NCBI RefSeq assembly: GCF_014205215.1
Contig: NZ_JACHNC010000001.1
Coordinates: forward strand, 8,800,501-8,864,500
Direction of reading: 5' to 3'
DNA length: 64,000 bases
Source of the DNA: Actinoplanes lobatus
GTDB lineage: Bacteria > Actinomycetota > Actinomycetes > Mycobacteriales > Micromonosporaceae
The stretch's first letter is position 1. Each line of letters starts with the position of its first letter. A program made the translations under genes and the position numbers. Positions 24,842-36,731 of the stretch are shown here, piece after piece. The notes beneath the pieces are model-generated. The model did no database searches. It was given only the letters and a program-made list of their open reading frames with translations, and was not told where the DNA came from.

Positions 24842-25564
24842 ATGTTGACCGTCGACTACGACCGGCTGGACGTGCGTCCGGGGATGCGGGTCCTGGATCT
24901 GGGTTGCGGCGAGGGCCGGCACACCTTCGAGGCGTACCGGCGCGGCGCGCACGTCGTCGCGCTGGACCTCAGTGAGAAGGATCTGGGCACCACCCGGCAG
25001 TGGTGCGCGGCCATGGACATGGCCGGGGAGGCGCCGGCCGCGGCGAGCGCCACCACCGTACGCGGAGATCTTCTGGCGTTGCCGTTTCCGGACGCCAGTT
25101 TCGACCGGGTGATCGCCTCCGAGGTGATGGAGCACATTCCGGACGACGTGACGGCGATCGCCGAGCTGACCCGGGTGCTGAAGCCGGGTGGGCTGGCCGC
25201 GGTGACGGTGCCGCGCTGGCTGCCGGAGCGGGTGTGCTGGGCGCTGTCCGACGAGTACCACGCGAACGAGGGTGGCCACGTCCGCATCTACAAGGAGGAC
25301 GAGCTGTCCGGCCGGCTGCGTGACGCGGGGCTGACCGTGACCGGCAACGGGTTCGCGCACGCCCTGCACAGCCCGTACTGGTGGTTGAAGTGCGCGATCG
25401 GTGACGCCGCGCCCACCCGGGCGTACCACAAGCTTCTGGTCTGGGACATCGTCGACCGGCCGGCGCTGACCCGGGTGCTGGAGCAGGCGCTCAACCCGCT
25501 GATCGGAAAGAGCGTGGTGATATACCTCCGTAAGGAGGAGGTGGCCGCGGGTGTCGCTGCCTGA
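24842..25564 (+). CDS. Class I SAM-dependent methyltransferase (Methyltransf_11 type)
   Basis: A 240-residue enzyme. Motif I is VLDLGCGEGRHTFEAYRRGA, the acidic ribose-binding residue is in VVALDLSEKDL, motif II is FDRVIASEVMEHI and LKPGGLAAVTVPR follows. The acceptor-binding tail contains HSPYWWLKCAIG. It methylates a small molecule or glycan intermediate, to judge from the glycosyltransferase just upstream. ATG at 24842 follows GTAAGGGGAA. The 3' end overlaps the next gene by 14 bp, which indicates a tight operon. Confidence 0.88.
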   Translation: MLTVDYDRLDVRPGMRVLDLGCGEGRHTFEAYRRGAHVVALDLSEKDLGTTRQWCAAMDMAGEAPAAASATTVRGDLLALPFPDASFDRVIASEVMEHIPDDVTAIAELTRVLKPGGLAAVTVPRWLPERVCWALSDEYHANEGGHVRIYKEDELSGRLRDAGLTVTGNGFAHALHSPYWWLKCAIGDAAPTRAYHKLLVWDIVDRPALTRVLEQALNPLIGKSVVIYLRKEEVAAGVAA

Positions 25565-26612
25565 CCTGGCGGGAGTGCTCAGCACCGACGATGTTCTCGC
25601 CACGGTCGCCAGCATCGCCGCCGAGCAGGAGCCGTCCGGGGCCATCCCGTGGTTCTCCGGCGGGCAGCTCGATCCGTGGGATCACGTCGAGGCCGCGATG
25701 GCACTGGACGTGGGCGGGGAGAACGCGAAGGCGGAGGCCGCCTACGACTGGCTGCGCCGCACGCAGCGGCCGGACGGCTCGTGGGCGGCACGTTACGAGG
25801 CGGGTGACGTGGTCGCGGACGCGACCGCGGAGACCAACCATGCGGCGTACGTGGCGGTCGGCGCCTGGCATCACTGGCTGTGCACCGGTGACGACGCCTT
25901 CCTGGAGCGGATGTGGCCGACGGTGCGCCGGGCCGTGGACTTCACGGTGGGCTGTCAGGCGCCGGGTGGCGAGATCTGGTGGGCGGTGGGCCCGGACGGA
26001 CAACCGGACCGGGTGGCGCTGTTGACCGGGAACTCCAGCGTGCATCAGGCGCTGCGCTGCGCGGCGGCGATCGCCGGGCGGCTGGGTGAGCCGCAGCCGG
26101 ACTGGGAGCTGGCCGCGGACCTGGTCGGGCACACGATCCGGCGGCATCCGGTGGCGTTCGCGGACAAGGACCGGTTCTCGATGGACTGGTACTACCCGGT
26201 GCTGGGCGGTGCGCTGCGCGGCGAACCGGCCCGGGAGCGGCTGCGCGACCGGTGGGACGAGTTCGTGGTGCCGGGGCGGGGTGCCCGCTGTGTGTCCGAC
26301 CGGCCGTGGGTGACCGGGGCGGAGACGTGCGAGCTGGCTCTGGCGTTGCATGCGGTCGGTGACCGGAATGCCGCCGAGGAGATGGTTTCGGCCATGCAGC
26401 ATCTGCGGGAGGCGGACGGGTCGTACTGGACCGGACTGGTTCTCACCGACGGGGTGCGGTGGCCGGTGGAGCGGACCACCTGGACGGCCGCGGCCGTGGT
26501 GCTGGCGGTGGACGCCCTGCACGGCGCCCACCCGCGGTCGGAGATCTTCAGTGGTCCCGTCGAAGCAGCCGCAGCGAGCCCTGGCCGGGAAGCTCCGAGT
26601 AGGAACCGGTAG
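25551..26612 (+). CDS. (alpha/alpha)6-barrel protein, prenyltransferase/cyclase-like
   Basis: 353 residues of repeated helical hairpins with signature pieces AYDWLRRTQRPDGSWAARY, ETNHAAYVAVGAWHHWL and WTAAAVVLAVDALHG. The repeats resemble both the terpene cyclase/prenyltransferase beta-subunit fold and six-hairpin glycosidases. No complete DxDD or QW catalytic set is evident, so enzyme type is open. GTG at 25551 overlaps the methyltransferase by 14 bp. The last 65 bp overlap the convergent methyltransferase gene, and the C-terminal 20 residues look unstructured. It probably works in the same pathway as its upstream partners. Confidence 0.7.
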   Translation: MSLPDLAGVLSTDDVLATVASIAAEQEPSGAIPWFSGGQLDPWDHVEAAMALDVGGENAKAEAAYDWLRRTQRPDGSWAARYEAGDVVADATAETNHAAYVAVGAWHHWLCTGDDAFLERMWPTVRRAVDFTVGCQAPGGEIWWAVGPDGQPDRVALLTGNSSVHQALRCAAAIAGRLGEPQPDWELAADLVGHTIRRHPVAFADKDRFSMDWYYPVLGGALRGEPARERLRDRWDEFVVPGRGARCVSDRPWVTGAETCELALALHAVGDRNAAEEMVSAMQHLREADGSYWTGLVLTDGVRWPVERTTWTAAAVVLAVDALHGAHPRSEIFSGPVEAAAASPGREAPSRNR

Positions 26613-27174
26613 CCAGCGCCTGCTGGTAGATGCGGTAGGGGGCCTGGCCGCCGTCGGCGGGGTCGGGGAAGACGTCGTGGATGGCCAGGACCCCGCCGAC
26701 GGCCAGGTGCGGCGCCCAGTTCGCCAGGTCGCGCCGGGCGGACTCGTCGGTGTGGCTGCCGTCGAGGAAGAGCAGGGCGAGCGGGGTCGACCAGATCCGG
26801 GCGAAGTCCTCGGCGCGGGCCACCACGGCGGTCACCACGTCCTCGGCGCCGGCGGCCGCGATGGTCCGCCGGAAGCCGGGCAGGGTGTCGATCAGGCCGA
26901 CGGCCGGGTCGACCAGGGTGGGGTCGTGGTACTCCCAGCCCACCTGGTGCTCCTCGGAGCCGCGGTGGTGGTCGACGGTGACGACGGTCGTGCCGCGCGG
27001 GCGGGCGGCCGCGGCCAGGTAGAGGGCGGACTTGCCCAGGTAGCTGCCGACCTCCAGCAGGGGGCCGTCGACGTCGACGGTCAGTGCCGCGGTGGCCAGG
27101 GCGGTGCCCTCGTCGTCGGGCATGAACCCGGGGGCGTCGGCGGCGGCCTTAAGAAGTTCGGGAGACAGCATCAC
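26548..27174 (-). CDS. Class I SAM-dependent methyltransferase (Methyltransf_24 type)
   Basis: A 208-residue enzyme with LLEVGSYLGKSALYLAAAA as motif I, VVTVDHHRGSEEH for the ribose-binding acidic residue and LALLFLDGSHTDESARRDL, the pattern of CmcI/rhamnosyl O-methyltransferase-like proteins. GTG at 27174 and ATG at 27171 are adjacent starts. Its 5' end overlaps the upstream membrane protein gene by 26 bp, so both are on one leftward transcript. It converges on the barrel protein gene. Together the two transcripts make a five-gene cassette, probably one pathway. Confidence 0.82.
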   Translation of the reverse strand: MMLSPELLKAAADAPGFMPDDEGTALATAALTVDVDGPLLEVGSYLGKSALYLAAAARPRGTTVVTVDHHRGSEEHQVGWEYHDPTLVDPAVGLIDTLPGFRRTIAAAGAEDVVTAVVARAEDFARIWSTPLALLFLDGSHTDESARRDLANWAPHLAVGGVLAIHDVFPDPADGGQAPYRIYQQALATGSYSELPGQGSLRLLRRDH

Positions 27175-28168
27175 GCGATCTTAGCGATCGCCTCCGCCAC
27201 AGCGCGGCGACCGGCCAGAGCAGCAGGACGAGTACCGAGAGCAGCAGATATTCGGCCATCGGTACGCGCAGGACCTCGTGGATGTGGGTGAGGCCGCGTC
27301 CGGCGTACACATAGATCAGAAGCGCGAGATAGCCGCCGAGGATCAGCCACCGGGTGGTCGCGCCGAGGCCGAGACCGTGCATCTGGGTGATCACGAAGAC
27401 GGCCAGGAAGCCGAACAGGAATTTGGGCCAGGCGCCGTCGGGTCCGGAATTCATCACGGCGACGAGGGTGCCGTGGACGGCCACCATGAGTTCCAGGCTG
27501 ACCGTCCACCAGCGGTTGGTGTGTGCGGTGGTGAACATCAGGCTGCTCTGGACGAGCAGCAGGAACATGTAGAAGAAGCCGATCAGGTGGCCGCTGGTGG
27601 TGACCATCGGGTGGTACCAGAAAGTGTAGATAATGGCCCAACTGAACAAGTAACCATGATATTTCCGAACAAAATGCACTAACAGGGCCGGTATCGGGGC
27701 GGGCTTTCCGGCGATCAGGCCGCGCCGCCGGTTCTCCATGAGCAGGACGACGACCAGCAGGAGCACCACCGAGCCCTGCGAGCTGAAGATCGACACGTCC
27801 TGGGCCAGGCCGTCGTAGAACAGGTGGGTCTGCAGCTCGTGCAGGCCGATGAAGCCGAGGTTCGCGGCGAGCGCCACCACGTTCACCCGTTTCAGGCCAG
27901 GGGTGTAGCGGCGGGCGTGGGTCTGCGCCCACCAGATCAGGCCCCAGGAGACGATCTGGTGCGCGGCGTAGCCGAACCAGGCGGACAGCCGGGTCCACGC
28001 GGTCGGTTCGGGCAGCTTCCAGTAGTACCAGCTCGCGCCCTGGTCGGGCAGCAGCGTGACGTCGGTCAGGCTCTGCCCGAGCAGCCAGACGAGGCCGGTG
28101 AGCACCGCGACGGCGGGCACTCCGACGATCAGCGCCCGCTCACTGGGAAACGGCGTTTCATTGACCAC
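27149..28168 (-). CDS. Polytopic membrane protein of unknown function
   Basis: About 339 residues with eight to ten predicted helices (for example [31 protein letters not shown] and [20 protein letters not shown]). Several conserved-looking polar spots lie in loops, such as [13 protein letters not shown] and [20 protein letters not shown], with His residues near membrane edges. GTG at 28168 is my choice; a TTG at 28201 is possible. A short stretch near 27625-27685 is clearly less GC-rich than its surroundings. I do not recognise a family. Linkage to the methyltransferase suggests a role in the glycan or lipid cassette, perhaps as a membrane enzyme or flippase. Confidence 0.65.
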   Translation of the reverse strand: MVNETPFPSERALIVGVPAVAVLTGLVWLLGQSLTDVTLLPDQGASWYYWKLPEPTAWTRLSAWFGYAAHQIVSWGLIWWAQTHARRYTPGLKRVNVVALAANLGFIGLHELQTHLFYDGLAQDVSIFSSQGSVVLLLVVVLLMENRRRGLIAGKPAPIPALLVHFVRKYHGYLFSWAIIYTFWYHPMVTTSGHLIGFFYMFLLLVQSSLMFTTAHTNRWWTVSLELMVAVHGTLVAVMNSGPDGAWPKFLFGFLAVFVITQMHGLGLGATTRWLILGGYLALLIYVYAGRGLTHIHEVLRVPMAEYLLLSVLVLLLWPVAALWRRRSLRSRDAVSRTS

Positions 28169-28212
28169 GGCCCCGAGTATGGCCGATATTCGGCTGGCCA
28201 AACAATCTGCGG

Positions 28213-28692
28213 ATGTCGATGGAGGCGGAGTTGAGCCGGTACCGGTTGCACGTCAACGGCAGGCGTCGCACGGTGGACGTGCCCGGGGAGACGCCGCTGC
28301 TCTGGGCGTTGCGGGAGGAGCTCGGGCTGACCGGGCCGCGGTACGGATGCGGCGTCGGCGCGTGCGGCGCGTGTGTGTCGCTGATCGACGGGGCGGCGGC
28401 GCGGCCGTGTGTGCGCAGTGTCGAGGATGCGGCGGGCGCCCGGATCACGACGATCGAAGGCCTGCACGACCATCCGGTGCAGCGGGCGTGGCTGGAGCTG
28501 GACGTGGCACAGTGCGGCTACTGCCAGCCGGGGCAGATCATGAGCACGGTGGCGCTGCTGGCGCGGATCCCGGATCCGGACGACGAGCAGATCGACCAGG
28601 CGCTGCGGGACAACGTGTGCCGTTGCGGGACGTATCCGCGGATCCGGGCGGCGGTCCGGCGGGCCGCCGAGATCGTCCGGGGTTCCCGATGA
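28213..28692 (+). CDS. (2Fe-2S) subunit of a molybdenum hydroxylase, isoquinoline 1-oxidoreductase alpha-like
   Basis: A 159-residue small subunit. The plant-type cluster ligands are in [16 protein letters not shown] followed by RPCVRS; the second cluster ligands are in [10 protein letters not shown] and [16 protein letters not shown]. These two clusters carry electrons from the molybdenum centre. ATG at 28213 or the in-frame ATG at 28219 are both possible. The stop overlaps the large subunit ATG (ATGA). The two-gene layout without an FAD subunit matches IorAB-type aldehyde or N-heterocycle oxidoreductases, which pass electrons to a cytochrome or quinone. Confidence 0.92.
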   Translation: MSMEAELSRYRLHVNGRRRTVDVPGETPLLWALREELGLTGPRYGCGVGACGACVSLIDGAAARPCVRSVEDAAGARITTIEGLHDHPVQRAWLELDVAQCGYCQPGQIMSTVALLARIPDPDDEQIDQALRDNVCRCGTYPRIRAAVRRAAEIVRGSR

Positions 28693-30680
28693 CGATCACC
28701 CGGCGGGGCTTCCTCGGCGCGGCGCTGGTGGTCGCGGTCCCTACCCCGATCCAGGATCAACAGATCAAGACCGTCTTCGTACGCGTGGACGCGCGCGGCC
28801 GGATCACGGCGACCGTTCCGAAACCCGACACCGGCCAGGGGGTACGCACGATGGCCGCCGTCCTGGTGGCCGAGGAACTGGCGGTCGAGGTCGCCGACGT
28901 CACCCTGGAGCAGGCGCCCGGCGACCCGGCCACCTACGGCCCGCAGGCTGTCGCGAACTCGACGTCCAGCCGGCAGATGGCCGAACCCCTGCGCACCGCC
29001 GCGGCGACCGCCCGCTGTCTGCTGATCGCCGCGGCGGCCGCCCGCTGGCAGGTTCCGGTCGAGGAGTGCACGGCTCGCCAGGGCCGGGTGCGGCATCCCG
29101 CGCACGCCCCGCTCCTCTACCGCAGCCTGGTGCCGGCCGCCGCCGCTCTGGACCCGGCGTCCGTCGCGGTGACGCTCACCCCGCCGGAGAGGTGGCGGCT
29201 CATCGGCCGGACCCGGGCCGGGCGCTCGGACGCCCGCGACATCGTCACCGGCCGGGCCCGCTACGGCGCCGAGTCCGCCCCGGCCGGCAGCCTGGTCGCG
29301 GTGGTGGCCCGGCCGCCGTGGATCGGCGCGATCCCGGACACCGTCGACGATTCCGCCACACTGGCCGTGCCGGGGGTGGTCGCCGTGGTCCGGCTCGCCG
29401 CACCCGGCGCCGGGCAGGGCGGTGTCGCCGTGGTCGCGGACCGGACGGCCACCGCCCTGCGCGGTCGTGAGCTGCTTGATGTCACCTGGACCGGGGGCAC
29501 GCCGGCCGCCGACAGCCGGGTCTGGCTCGATGCGCTGGAGGCCGCGCTGCCCGCGGCGCCGGGCGATCCGGCCGTCCAGCGGGTCTACCGGCTGCCGTTG
29601 CTCGCGCACGCGCCGATGGAGCCGATGAACGCGACCGCCCACGTCACCGCAACGGGGGTACGGGTGTGGGCGCCGATCCAGGATCCGGGCGGTGTGCGGA
29701 CCCAGCTGGCCCGGGCGCTGGCCCTGCCGGAGGGGCAGATCGAGGTGCGGCCGACACTGGCCGGCGGTGGGTTCGGGCGGCGGATCGAGACCGACGCCGT
29801 GTTCGAGGCGGTCGCGTGCTCGCGGGCGGCCGGGCAGCCGGTCAGCGTGCGGTGGACCCGTGACGACGACACCCGGCACGACTCGTACCGGCCGATGTCG
29901 GTGCACCGGCTTTCCGCCACGCTCGGCGCCGACGGGCTGCCGGCGGGCCGGTCTCATCAGGTCGTGACGTGGCCGTTGTCGGTCAGTCCGCCGTTCGCCA
30001 GCCCGGTGGTGGTGAAGGCCAGCGGCGACCATTTCCCGTACGCGGTGCCCGGCGACGTGACGGTGACGCTGCGTCCCGCGCCGATCCGTACCGGTTTCTG
30101 GCGGGGTGTCTACGCGGGTCAGTTCGGGTATGCCGAGGAGTGTTTCCTCAGCGAGATCGCCCAGGCCGGCGGGCATGACCAGGTGGAGTTCCGGCGTCGT
30201 CTGCTGCCGGCCGGCTCGCGGCTGCGCGCGGTGCTGGACGCCGCGGCCCGGTCGCACCCGGATCCGGACGGCGTCGCCTGTCACCTGGACTACGGGTCGG
30301 CGGTCGCCGTGCTGGCCACCGTCGATGCGGCCGCCCGGCGGGTGCGGAAGGTGACCGCGGCGGTGGATGTAGGTGTCCCGGTTCACCCGTCCGGGGTCAG
30401 GGCGCAGGTGGAGGGGGCGGTCCTGGACGCGGTGTCGACGGTCCTCGGGGCGCAGATCACGGTTCGCGACGGTGCGGTGACGCAATCGTCGTTCCGAGAC
30501 TACGCGTGGGCGCGGATCACCGACTGCCCGGAGATCGCGGTGGTGCTGGTGGGTTCGGATGCCCCGATCGGTGGGCTGGGCGAGCTCGCCTATCCCCCGG
30601 CGGCGGCCGCGATCGCGTCGGCTTTCGCGGCGTACGGCGGGCCGGTCACCGGCATGCCGTACGGCGTCACGGTCGGGTGA
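28689..30680 (+). CDS. Molybdopterin-binding subunit of a molybdenum hydroxylase, isoquinoline 1-oxidoreductase beta-like
   Basis: A 663-residue subunit. An N-terminal twin-arginine motif ([14 protein letters not shown]) suggests export folded with its partner. The chain then shows [33 protein letters not shown] and [16 protein letters not shown], regions that surround the cofactor in IorB-type enzymes. The catalytic glutamate is probably in [15 protein letters not shown] near the C-terminus. It is somewhat shorter than typical IorB proteins (often over 700 residues). No XdhC-like maturation gene lies within the window, so insertion factors must be elsewhere. The substrate is likely an aldehyde or N-heterocycle. 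Confidence 0.88.
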   Translation: MTITRRGFLGAALVVAVPTPIQDQQIKTVFVRVDARGRITATVPKPDTGQGVRTMAAVLVAEELAVEVADVTLEQAPGDPATYGPQAVANSTSSRQMAEPLRTAAATARCLLIAAAAARWQVPVEECTARQGRVRHPAHAPLLYRSLVPAAAALDPASVAVTLTPPERWRLIGRTRAGRSDARDIVTGRARYGAESAPAGSLVAVVARPPWIGAIPDTVDDSATLAVPGVVAVVRLAAPGAGQGGVAVVADRTATALRGRELLDVTWTGGTPAADSRVWLDALEAALPAAPGDPAVQRVYRLPLLAHAPMEPMNATAHVTATGVRVWAPIQDPGGVRTQLARALALPEGQIEVRPTLAGGGFGRRIETDAVFEAVACSRAAGQPVSVRWTRDDDTRHDSYRPMSVHRLSATLGADGLPAGRSHQVVTWPLSVSPPFASPVVVKASGDHFPYAVPGDVTVTLRPAPIRTGFWRGVYAGQFGYAEECFLSEIAQAGGHDQVEFRRRLLPAGSRLRAVLDAAARSHPDPDGVACHLDYGSAVAVLATVDAAARRVRKVTAAVDVGVPVHPSGVRAQVEGAVLDAVSTVLGAQITVRDGAVTQSSFRDYAWARITDCPEIAVVLVGSDAPIGGLGELAYPPAAAAIASAFAAYGGPVTGMPYGVTVG

Positions 30681-30682
30681 GC

Positions 30683-31426
30683 TCAGGCGAGGCGGAAGGC
30701 GGCGAGGCCCGCGGTGATCAGCAGGCCCAGGCCGTTGGTGGCCCAGTGCAGGGCGGCCGCCGCGAGGAGGCTGCCGCTGCGGCGGCGCAGTTCGCACAGC
30801 AGCAGGCCGGCTACGGCGGTGAAGGCGACGGCGCCGAGGATCGCGAGGATCTGGCCGGTGAGGTCGGTGCCGAGGACGGCGCCGATGCCGTGGTTGGCCT
30901 TGGTGAGGCGCAGCGACGGCAGGATGTGCCAGAGGCCGAACAGCACCGATGAGGTGATGCTCGCCCACATCGCGCCGCGGTGGCGGTTGATCAGGCCGTG
31001 CAGGACGCCGCGGAAGGCGACCTCCTCCAGCAGCACGGTGCCGAGTGGCACGACCACGAAGGCGGTGAGCAGCGCGGCGTGCAGGTGCAGTTGGTAGCGG
31101 ACGTCGTCGAAGGCGCCGCGGGTGAACGGCAGGGCGGCGCCGATGGCGTAGACCACGGCCACGGCGAGAACCGCGCCGACCGCGTATTTCAGGCCGGGGA
31201 GCAGGGTACGCCGGGACAGTCCCATGTCGTGCCAGGTGAGCCCGGCACGGTGGCCGAGCAGGATGAGCCCCGCTGCCACGAGCGGCCCGGCGACGAGGCC
31301 GGTGTGCGGCGGCCCGTACTTCGAGGCGATGTTGACGGTGACCAGGAGCACGAGCACCGCGCCGAGGACGAGACCCAGCCTGCGGCGACTCGGGACGGCC
31401 GTTCGATCTTGGTTGATTTCCGGCAT
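30683..31426 (-). CDS. CPBP family intramembrane metalloprotease
   Basis: A 247-residue membrane protein with about seven helices. The three CPBP (Abi) motifs are visible: EEVAFRGVLHGLI, the FGLWHIL histidine and HWATNGLGLL. Eukaryotic relatives (Rce1) clip prenylated proteins; bacterial ones take part in bacteriocin self-immunity or membrane protein turnover, and the role here is open. ATG at 31426 begins a sensible N-terminus (PEINQDRTAVPSRRRLGLVLGAVLVLLV); earlier in-frame sequence is not conserved-looking. It converges on the molybdenum hydroxylase operon with only two bases between the stops. Confidence 0.85.
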   Translation of the reverse strand: MPEINQDRTAVPSRRRLGLVLGAVLVLLVTVNIASKYGPPHTGLVAGPLVAAGLILLGHRAGLTWHDMGLSRRTLLPGLKYAVGAVLAVAVVYAIGAALPFTRGAFDDVRYQLHLHAALLTAFVVVPLGTVLLEEVAFRGVLHGLINRHRGAMWASITSSVLFGLWHILPSLRLTKANHGIGAVLGTDLTGQILAILGAVAFTAVAGLLLCELRRRSGSLLAAAALHWATNGLGLLITAGLAAFRLA

Positions 31427-31514
31427 AGCCGCCAGAGCGTATCCGTCGGGCTGCGGGACAAATCCACCGGATGTCACCGTGTGTGACTCAGGACTCCGGT
31501 CGTCTACCGCCTGA

Positions 31515-33731
<2,217 letters not shown>

Positions 33732-33746
33732 GAAACGGACATATCA

Positions 33747-34544
33747 GTGAAATATGTAAGCGTAAGCGTCGAGAACGGCATCGCGCAGGTGCGCCTCGAC
33801 CGCCCGGACAAGCTCAACGCCCTCGCCCTGGACACCCTCGACGAGTTGATCACCGTAGCGAAGAAGTTGCGCAAGGACCGCACGCTGCGGGCCGTCGTCA
33901 TCGCCGGCGAGGGCGCCTCGTTCTGCTCCGGCCTGGACATCGCCGCCGCCATGCGCACCCCGAGTCGTATCGTCAAGGCGTTCATCCCGGCCCCGTGGCG
34001 CGGCACCAACCGCTTCCAGGAGGCCTGCTGGGCGTGGCGGCGCATCCCGGTGCCGGTGATCGCGGCGGTGCACGGCCATTGCTACGGCGGTGGTGTCCAG
34101 ATCGCGTTGGCCGCCGACTTCCGGTACGCCACGCCCGACTCGAAGTGGTCGGTCCTCGAGGGCAAGTGGGGCATCATCCCCGACATGTCCGGCATCCGCA
34201 GCCTCACCGAGGTGACCGGCCCGGATGTCGCCAAGCGCCTCACCATGACCGCCGAGACGATCTCCGGGACCGAGGCGCAGCGGCTGGGCCTGGTCACCGA
34301 GCTGGCCGACGACCCGGTCAAGGCCGCGACCGCGTTCGCCGAGAGCCTGCTGACCCGGTCACCGGATGCGCTGGCCGCCGCGAAACGCCTGATCGACGGC
34401 GCTTTGACGAGCAGCGCACGGCGGACCTTCGCCCGCGAGCGCCGCGCGCAGATCAAGCTGCTGGCCCTGCCGAACACCAAGATCCTGCGCAAGGCCGTGA
34501 TGTCCAAGAGCACGCCGGATTTCCAGCCGCGCAGCCGTCCGTAG
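33747..34544 (+). CDS. Crotonase/enoyl-CoA hydratase family protein
   Basis: A 265-residue crotonase-fold enzyme. GEGASFCSGLDIAAAM and HGHCYGGGVQIALAADFRYA form the oxyanion hole and CoA-binding regions, and LEGKWGIIPDMSGIRSL holds the acidic active-site region. Hydration or isomerisation of an enoyl-CoA is expected. The catalytic glutamate pair of true hydratases is only partly visible, so another crotonase reaction is possible. GTG at 33747 is used. It is second gene of the FadH-like operon and ends 9 bp before the PadR gene. Confidence 0.88.
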   Translation: MKYVSVSVENGIAQVRLDRPDKLNALALDTLDELITVAKKLRKDRTLRAVVIAGEGASFCSGLDIAAAMRTPSRIVKAFIPAPWRGTNRFQEACWAWRRIPVPVIAAVHGHCYGGGVQIALAADFRYATPDSKWSVLEGKWGIIPDMSGIRSLTEVTGPDVAKRLTMTAETISGTEAQRLGLVTELADDPVKAATAFAESLLTRSPDALAAAKRLIDGALTSSARRTFARERRAQIKLLALPNTKILRKAVMSKSTPDFQPRSRP

Positions 34545-34553
34545 GATTCCGGC

Positions 34554-35111
34554 GTGGCTTTGAGGAATGCGTTGCTGGCGGCGCTGGCCGATCGTGAGTC
34601 GTCCGGCTATGACCTGGCCAAGAAGTTCAGCAGCTCGGTCGCCAACTTCTGGACGGCCACGCCGCAGCAGCTCTACCGCGAACTGGAGAAGATGGAGGCC
34701 GAGGGACTGCTCTCGGCCCGTCTCGTCAAGCAGGACAAACGCCCGGACAAGCGGCTGTTCTCGGTCACCGGGGAGGGCCGGGCCGCGCTGCTCGCCTTCT
34801 CCCGCCGCTCCCCCAAGCCGACGACGGTCCGCGACGAGCTGCTCGTCCAGGTCGAGGCGCTGGCACACGGCGACGTGGCGAGCGTGCGCGCCTCGATCGT
34901 GGAACATCGCGAGGCCAGCCGCAGCCGGCTGAAAGGCTACGAGCAACGGCTTTCCGACATCCTCGGCGACCGCACCGACGACGAGTTCCTGGCCACCGGC
35001 AACCGGCTCGGCCCGTACCTCACCCTCCAGCGCGGCATCAGCTTCGAACGCGAGAACATCGCCTGGGCGGAACTCGCTCTAGGCGTCCTGACCCGGCGTT
35101 TCCCCCTTTGA
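34554..35111 (+). CDS. PadR family transcriptional regulator
   Basis: A 185-residue regulator. The N-terminal winged helix reads LLAALADRESSGYDLAKKFSSSV then PQQLYRELEKMEAEGLL. The C-terminal helical dimerisation part (about 95-185) is of the Vir_act_alpha_C type. PadR proteins repress phenolic-acid or multidrug genes, and this one is the last gene of the FadH/crotonase operon, so autorepression of that operon is the simplest model. GTG at 34554. A dispersed repeat begins one base after the stop. Confidence 0.88.
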   Translation: MALRNALLAALADRESSGYDLAKKFSSSVANFWTATPQQLYRELEKMEAEGLLSARLVKQDKRPDKRLFSVTGEGRAALLAFSRRSPKPTTVRDELLVQVEALAHGDVASVRASIVEHREASRSRLKGYEQRLSDILGDRTDDEFLATGNRLGPYLTLQRGISFERENIAWAELALGVLTRRFPL

Positions 35112-35112
35112 T

Positions 35113-35215
35113 CCGGTACGCGTGAGCCCGCCGGCAACCGCAACGGCGACCGCCCCGCCGATTCCCCGCGGCCACCGGCTTCTGGTCACGGCCGCAACGC
35201 GCCCGCCGGGCTGAG
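35113..35215 (+). repeat. Dispersed gene-end repeat, copy 2
   Basis: Begins CCGGTACGCGTGA, identical to copy 1 over 13 bases, and ends GCCCGCCGGGCTGAG. It starts one base after the PadR stop in the same orientation. Confidence 0.6.
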
Positions 35216-35237
35216 GCGCGCATCGCCGGAAAAAGCC

Positions 35238-35276
35238 GCGACGCCCCGGCCGTTCCCCCCACGGCCGGGGCGTCGC
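35238..35276. terminator. Bidirectional terminator between padR and pntB
   Basis: GCGACGCCCCGGCCGT (35238-35253) and ACGGCCGGGGCGTCGC (35261-35276) form a perfect 16-bp stem with a seven-base loop. On the minus strand it is followed by GGCTTTTTCC, a proper T-run, so it is a strong terminator for the leftward pntAB operon. Confidence 0.88.
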
Positions 35277-35287
35277 CTTGTCCTCGG

Positions 35288-36727
35288 TCAGCGGGCGCCG
35301 ACCCGCTCCGTCACCGCCCGCAGGATGTCCTCGACCCGGTCCTTGGCGTCGCCGAAGAGCATCGCGGTGTTCTCCTTGAAGAACAGCGGGTTCTGGACAC
35401 CGGCGTATCCGGAGGCCATCGACCGTTTGAACACGATCACGTCCTCGGCCTCCCACACCTTGAGCACCGGCATCCCGGCGATCGGGCTGGTGGGGTCCTC
35501 GGTCGCGGCCGGGTTGACCGTGTCGTTGGCGCCGATGACCAGAACCACCGACGTGCCCGAGAAGTCGTCGTTGACCTCATCCATCTCGAGCACGATGTCG
35601 TAGGGCACGCGCGCCTCGGCGAGCAGTACGTTCATGTGGCCGGGCAGGCGGCCGGCGACCGGGTGGATGCCGAACCGGACGTCCACGCCACGGTCGCGCA
35701 GCACCCGGGTGAGCTCGGCGACGCCGTACTGGGCCTGGGCCACGGCCATGCCGTACCCCGGGGTGATGACCACCGTGCTCGCCTCGGCGAGCAGGTCGGC
35801 CACGCCCTCGGCGGTGATCTCGCGGTGCTCGCCGTACTCCTTGTCGTCGGCGGGCCCGGCCTCGATGCCGAAGCCGCCCGCGATGACCGAGATGAACGAC
35901 CGGTTCATCGCCTTGCACATGATGTACGACAGGTAGGCGCCGGACGAGCCGACCAGCGCGCCGGTGACGATGAGCAGGTCGTTCTCGAGCAGGAACCCGG
36001 CGGCCGCGGCGGCCCAGCCGGAGTAGCTGTTGAGCATCGACACGACCACCGGCATGTCGCCGCCGCCGATCGAGGCGACCAGGTGCCAGCCGAGCGCCAG
36101 CGCGATCACGGTGACCGCGACGAGCAGCCACAGCTGCGGGTCGATGACGAACCAGGTGGTGAGGACCGCGAAGACGGCCAGCGCGCTGAGGTTGAGGAAG
36201 TTCTTGCCGGGCAGCATCAGCGGGCTCGACTTGATCTTGGCGGAGAGCTTGAGGTACGCCACGATCGAGCCGGTGAAGGTGACCGCGCCGATGAAGACGC
36301 CGATGAACACCTCGGCGCTGTGGATGCCGAGCACGCCCAGCCCGTCCAGGGCCAGCGCCTCCTCGCCGGTCAGGTGCGCCTCGACGTGCAGGTAGCCGTT
36401 CCAGCCGACCAGCACGGCGGCGAGGCCGACGAAGCTGTGCAGCAGGGCGATCAGCTCCGGCATGCCGGTCATCTCGACCTTGGCGGCCCGGTAGAGGCCG
36501 ATCGCCGCGCCGATCACGACGGCCGTGACGAGCAGGGCCAGGTCGACCGGGCGCAGCGTGCCGGCGACGGCCAGGCCGATGGTGGCCGCCAGGGCCAGGG
36601 TCATTCCGGCGATGCCGAACGTGTTGCCGGCCTTCGCGGTCTCGTGCTTGGACAGGCCGGCCAGCGCCAGGATGAAGAGCAGGGCGGCGACGATGTACGC
36701 GGCCTGCGCCGCGGCTTCGATGGTCAT
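35288..36727 (-). CDS. pntB: NAD(P) transhydrogenase beta subunit
   Basis: A 479-residue subunit. About nine membrane helices (residues about 8-290) form the proton channel, and the C-terminal dIII domain binds NADP(H), with [21 protein letters not shown] and [21 protein letters not shown] as its fingerprint. The complex transfers hydride between NADH and NADP+ coupled to proton movement. ATG at 36727 has AGGAG upstream inside the end of pntA, and the gap to pntA is four bases. It ends 11 bp before a T-run terminator. Confidence 0.96.
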   Translation of the reverse strand: MTIEAAAQAAYIVAALLFILALAGLSKHETAKAGNTFGIAGMTLALAATIGLAVAGTLRPVDLALLVTAVVIGAAIGLYRAAKVEMTGMPELIALLHSFVGLAAVLVGWNGYLHVEAHLTGEEALALDGLGVLGIHSAEVFIGVFIGAVTFTGSIVAYLKLSAKIKSSPLMLPGKNFLNLSALAVFAVLTTWFVIDPQLWLLVAVTVIALALGWHLVASIGGGDMPVVVSMLNSYSGWAAAAAGFLLENDLLIVTGALVGSSGAYLSYIMCKAMNRSFISVIAGGFGIEAGPADDKEYGEHREITAEGVADLLAEASTVVITPGYGMAVAQAQYGVAELTRVLRDRGVDVRFGIHPVAGRLPGHMNVLLAEARVPYDIVLEMDEVNDDFSGTSVVLVIGANDTVNPAATEDPTSPIAGMPVLKVWEAEDVIVFKRSMASGYAGVQNPLFFKENTAMLFGDAKDRVEDILRAVTERVGAR

Positions 36728-36731
36728 CGGG

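Noticed and set aside
28213-30680. Aerobic CO dehydrogenase considered for the molybdenum hydroxylase
   Set aside because: No FAD subunit (coxM) is present and the large subunit has a twin-arginine start and IorB-like order, so the two-subunit isoquinoline-oxidoreductase type fits better.
28518-30968. An 816-codon frame antisense to the molybdenum hydroxylase
   Set aside because: The plus strand holds clear IorB motifs. The antisense frame is Arg/Pro/His-rich noise.
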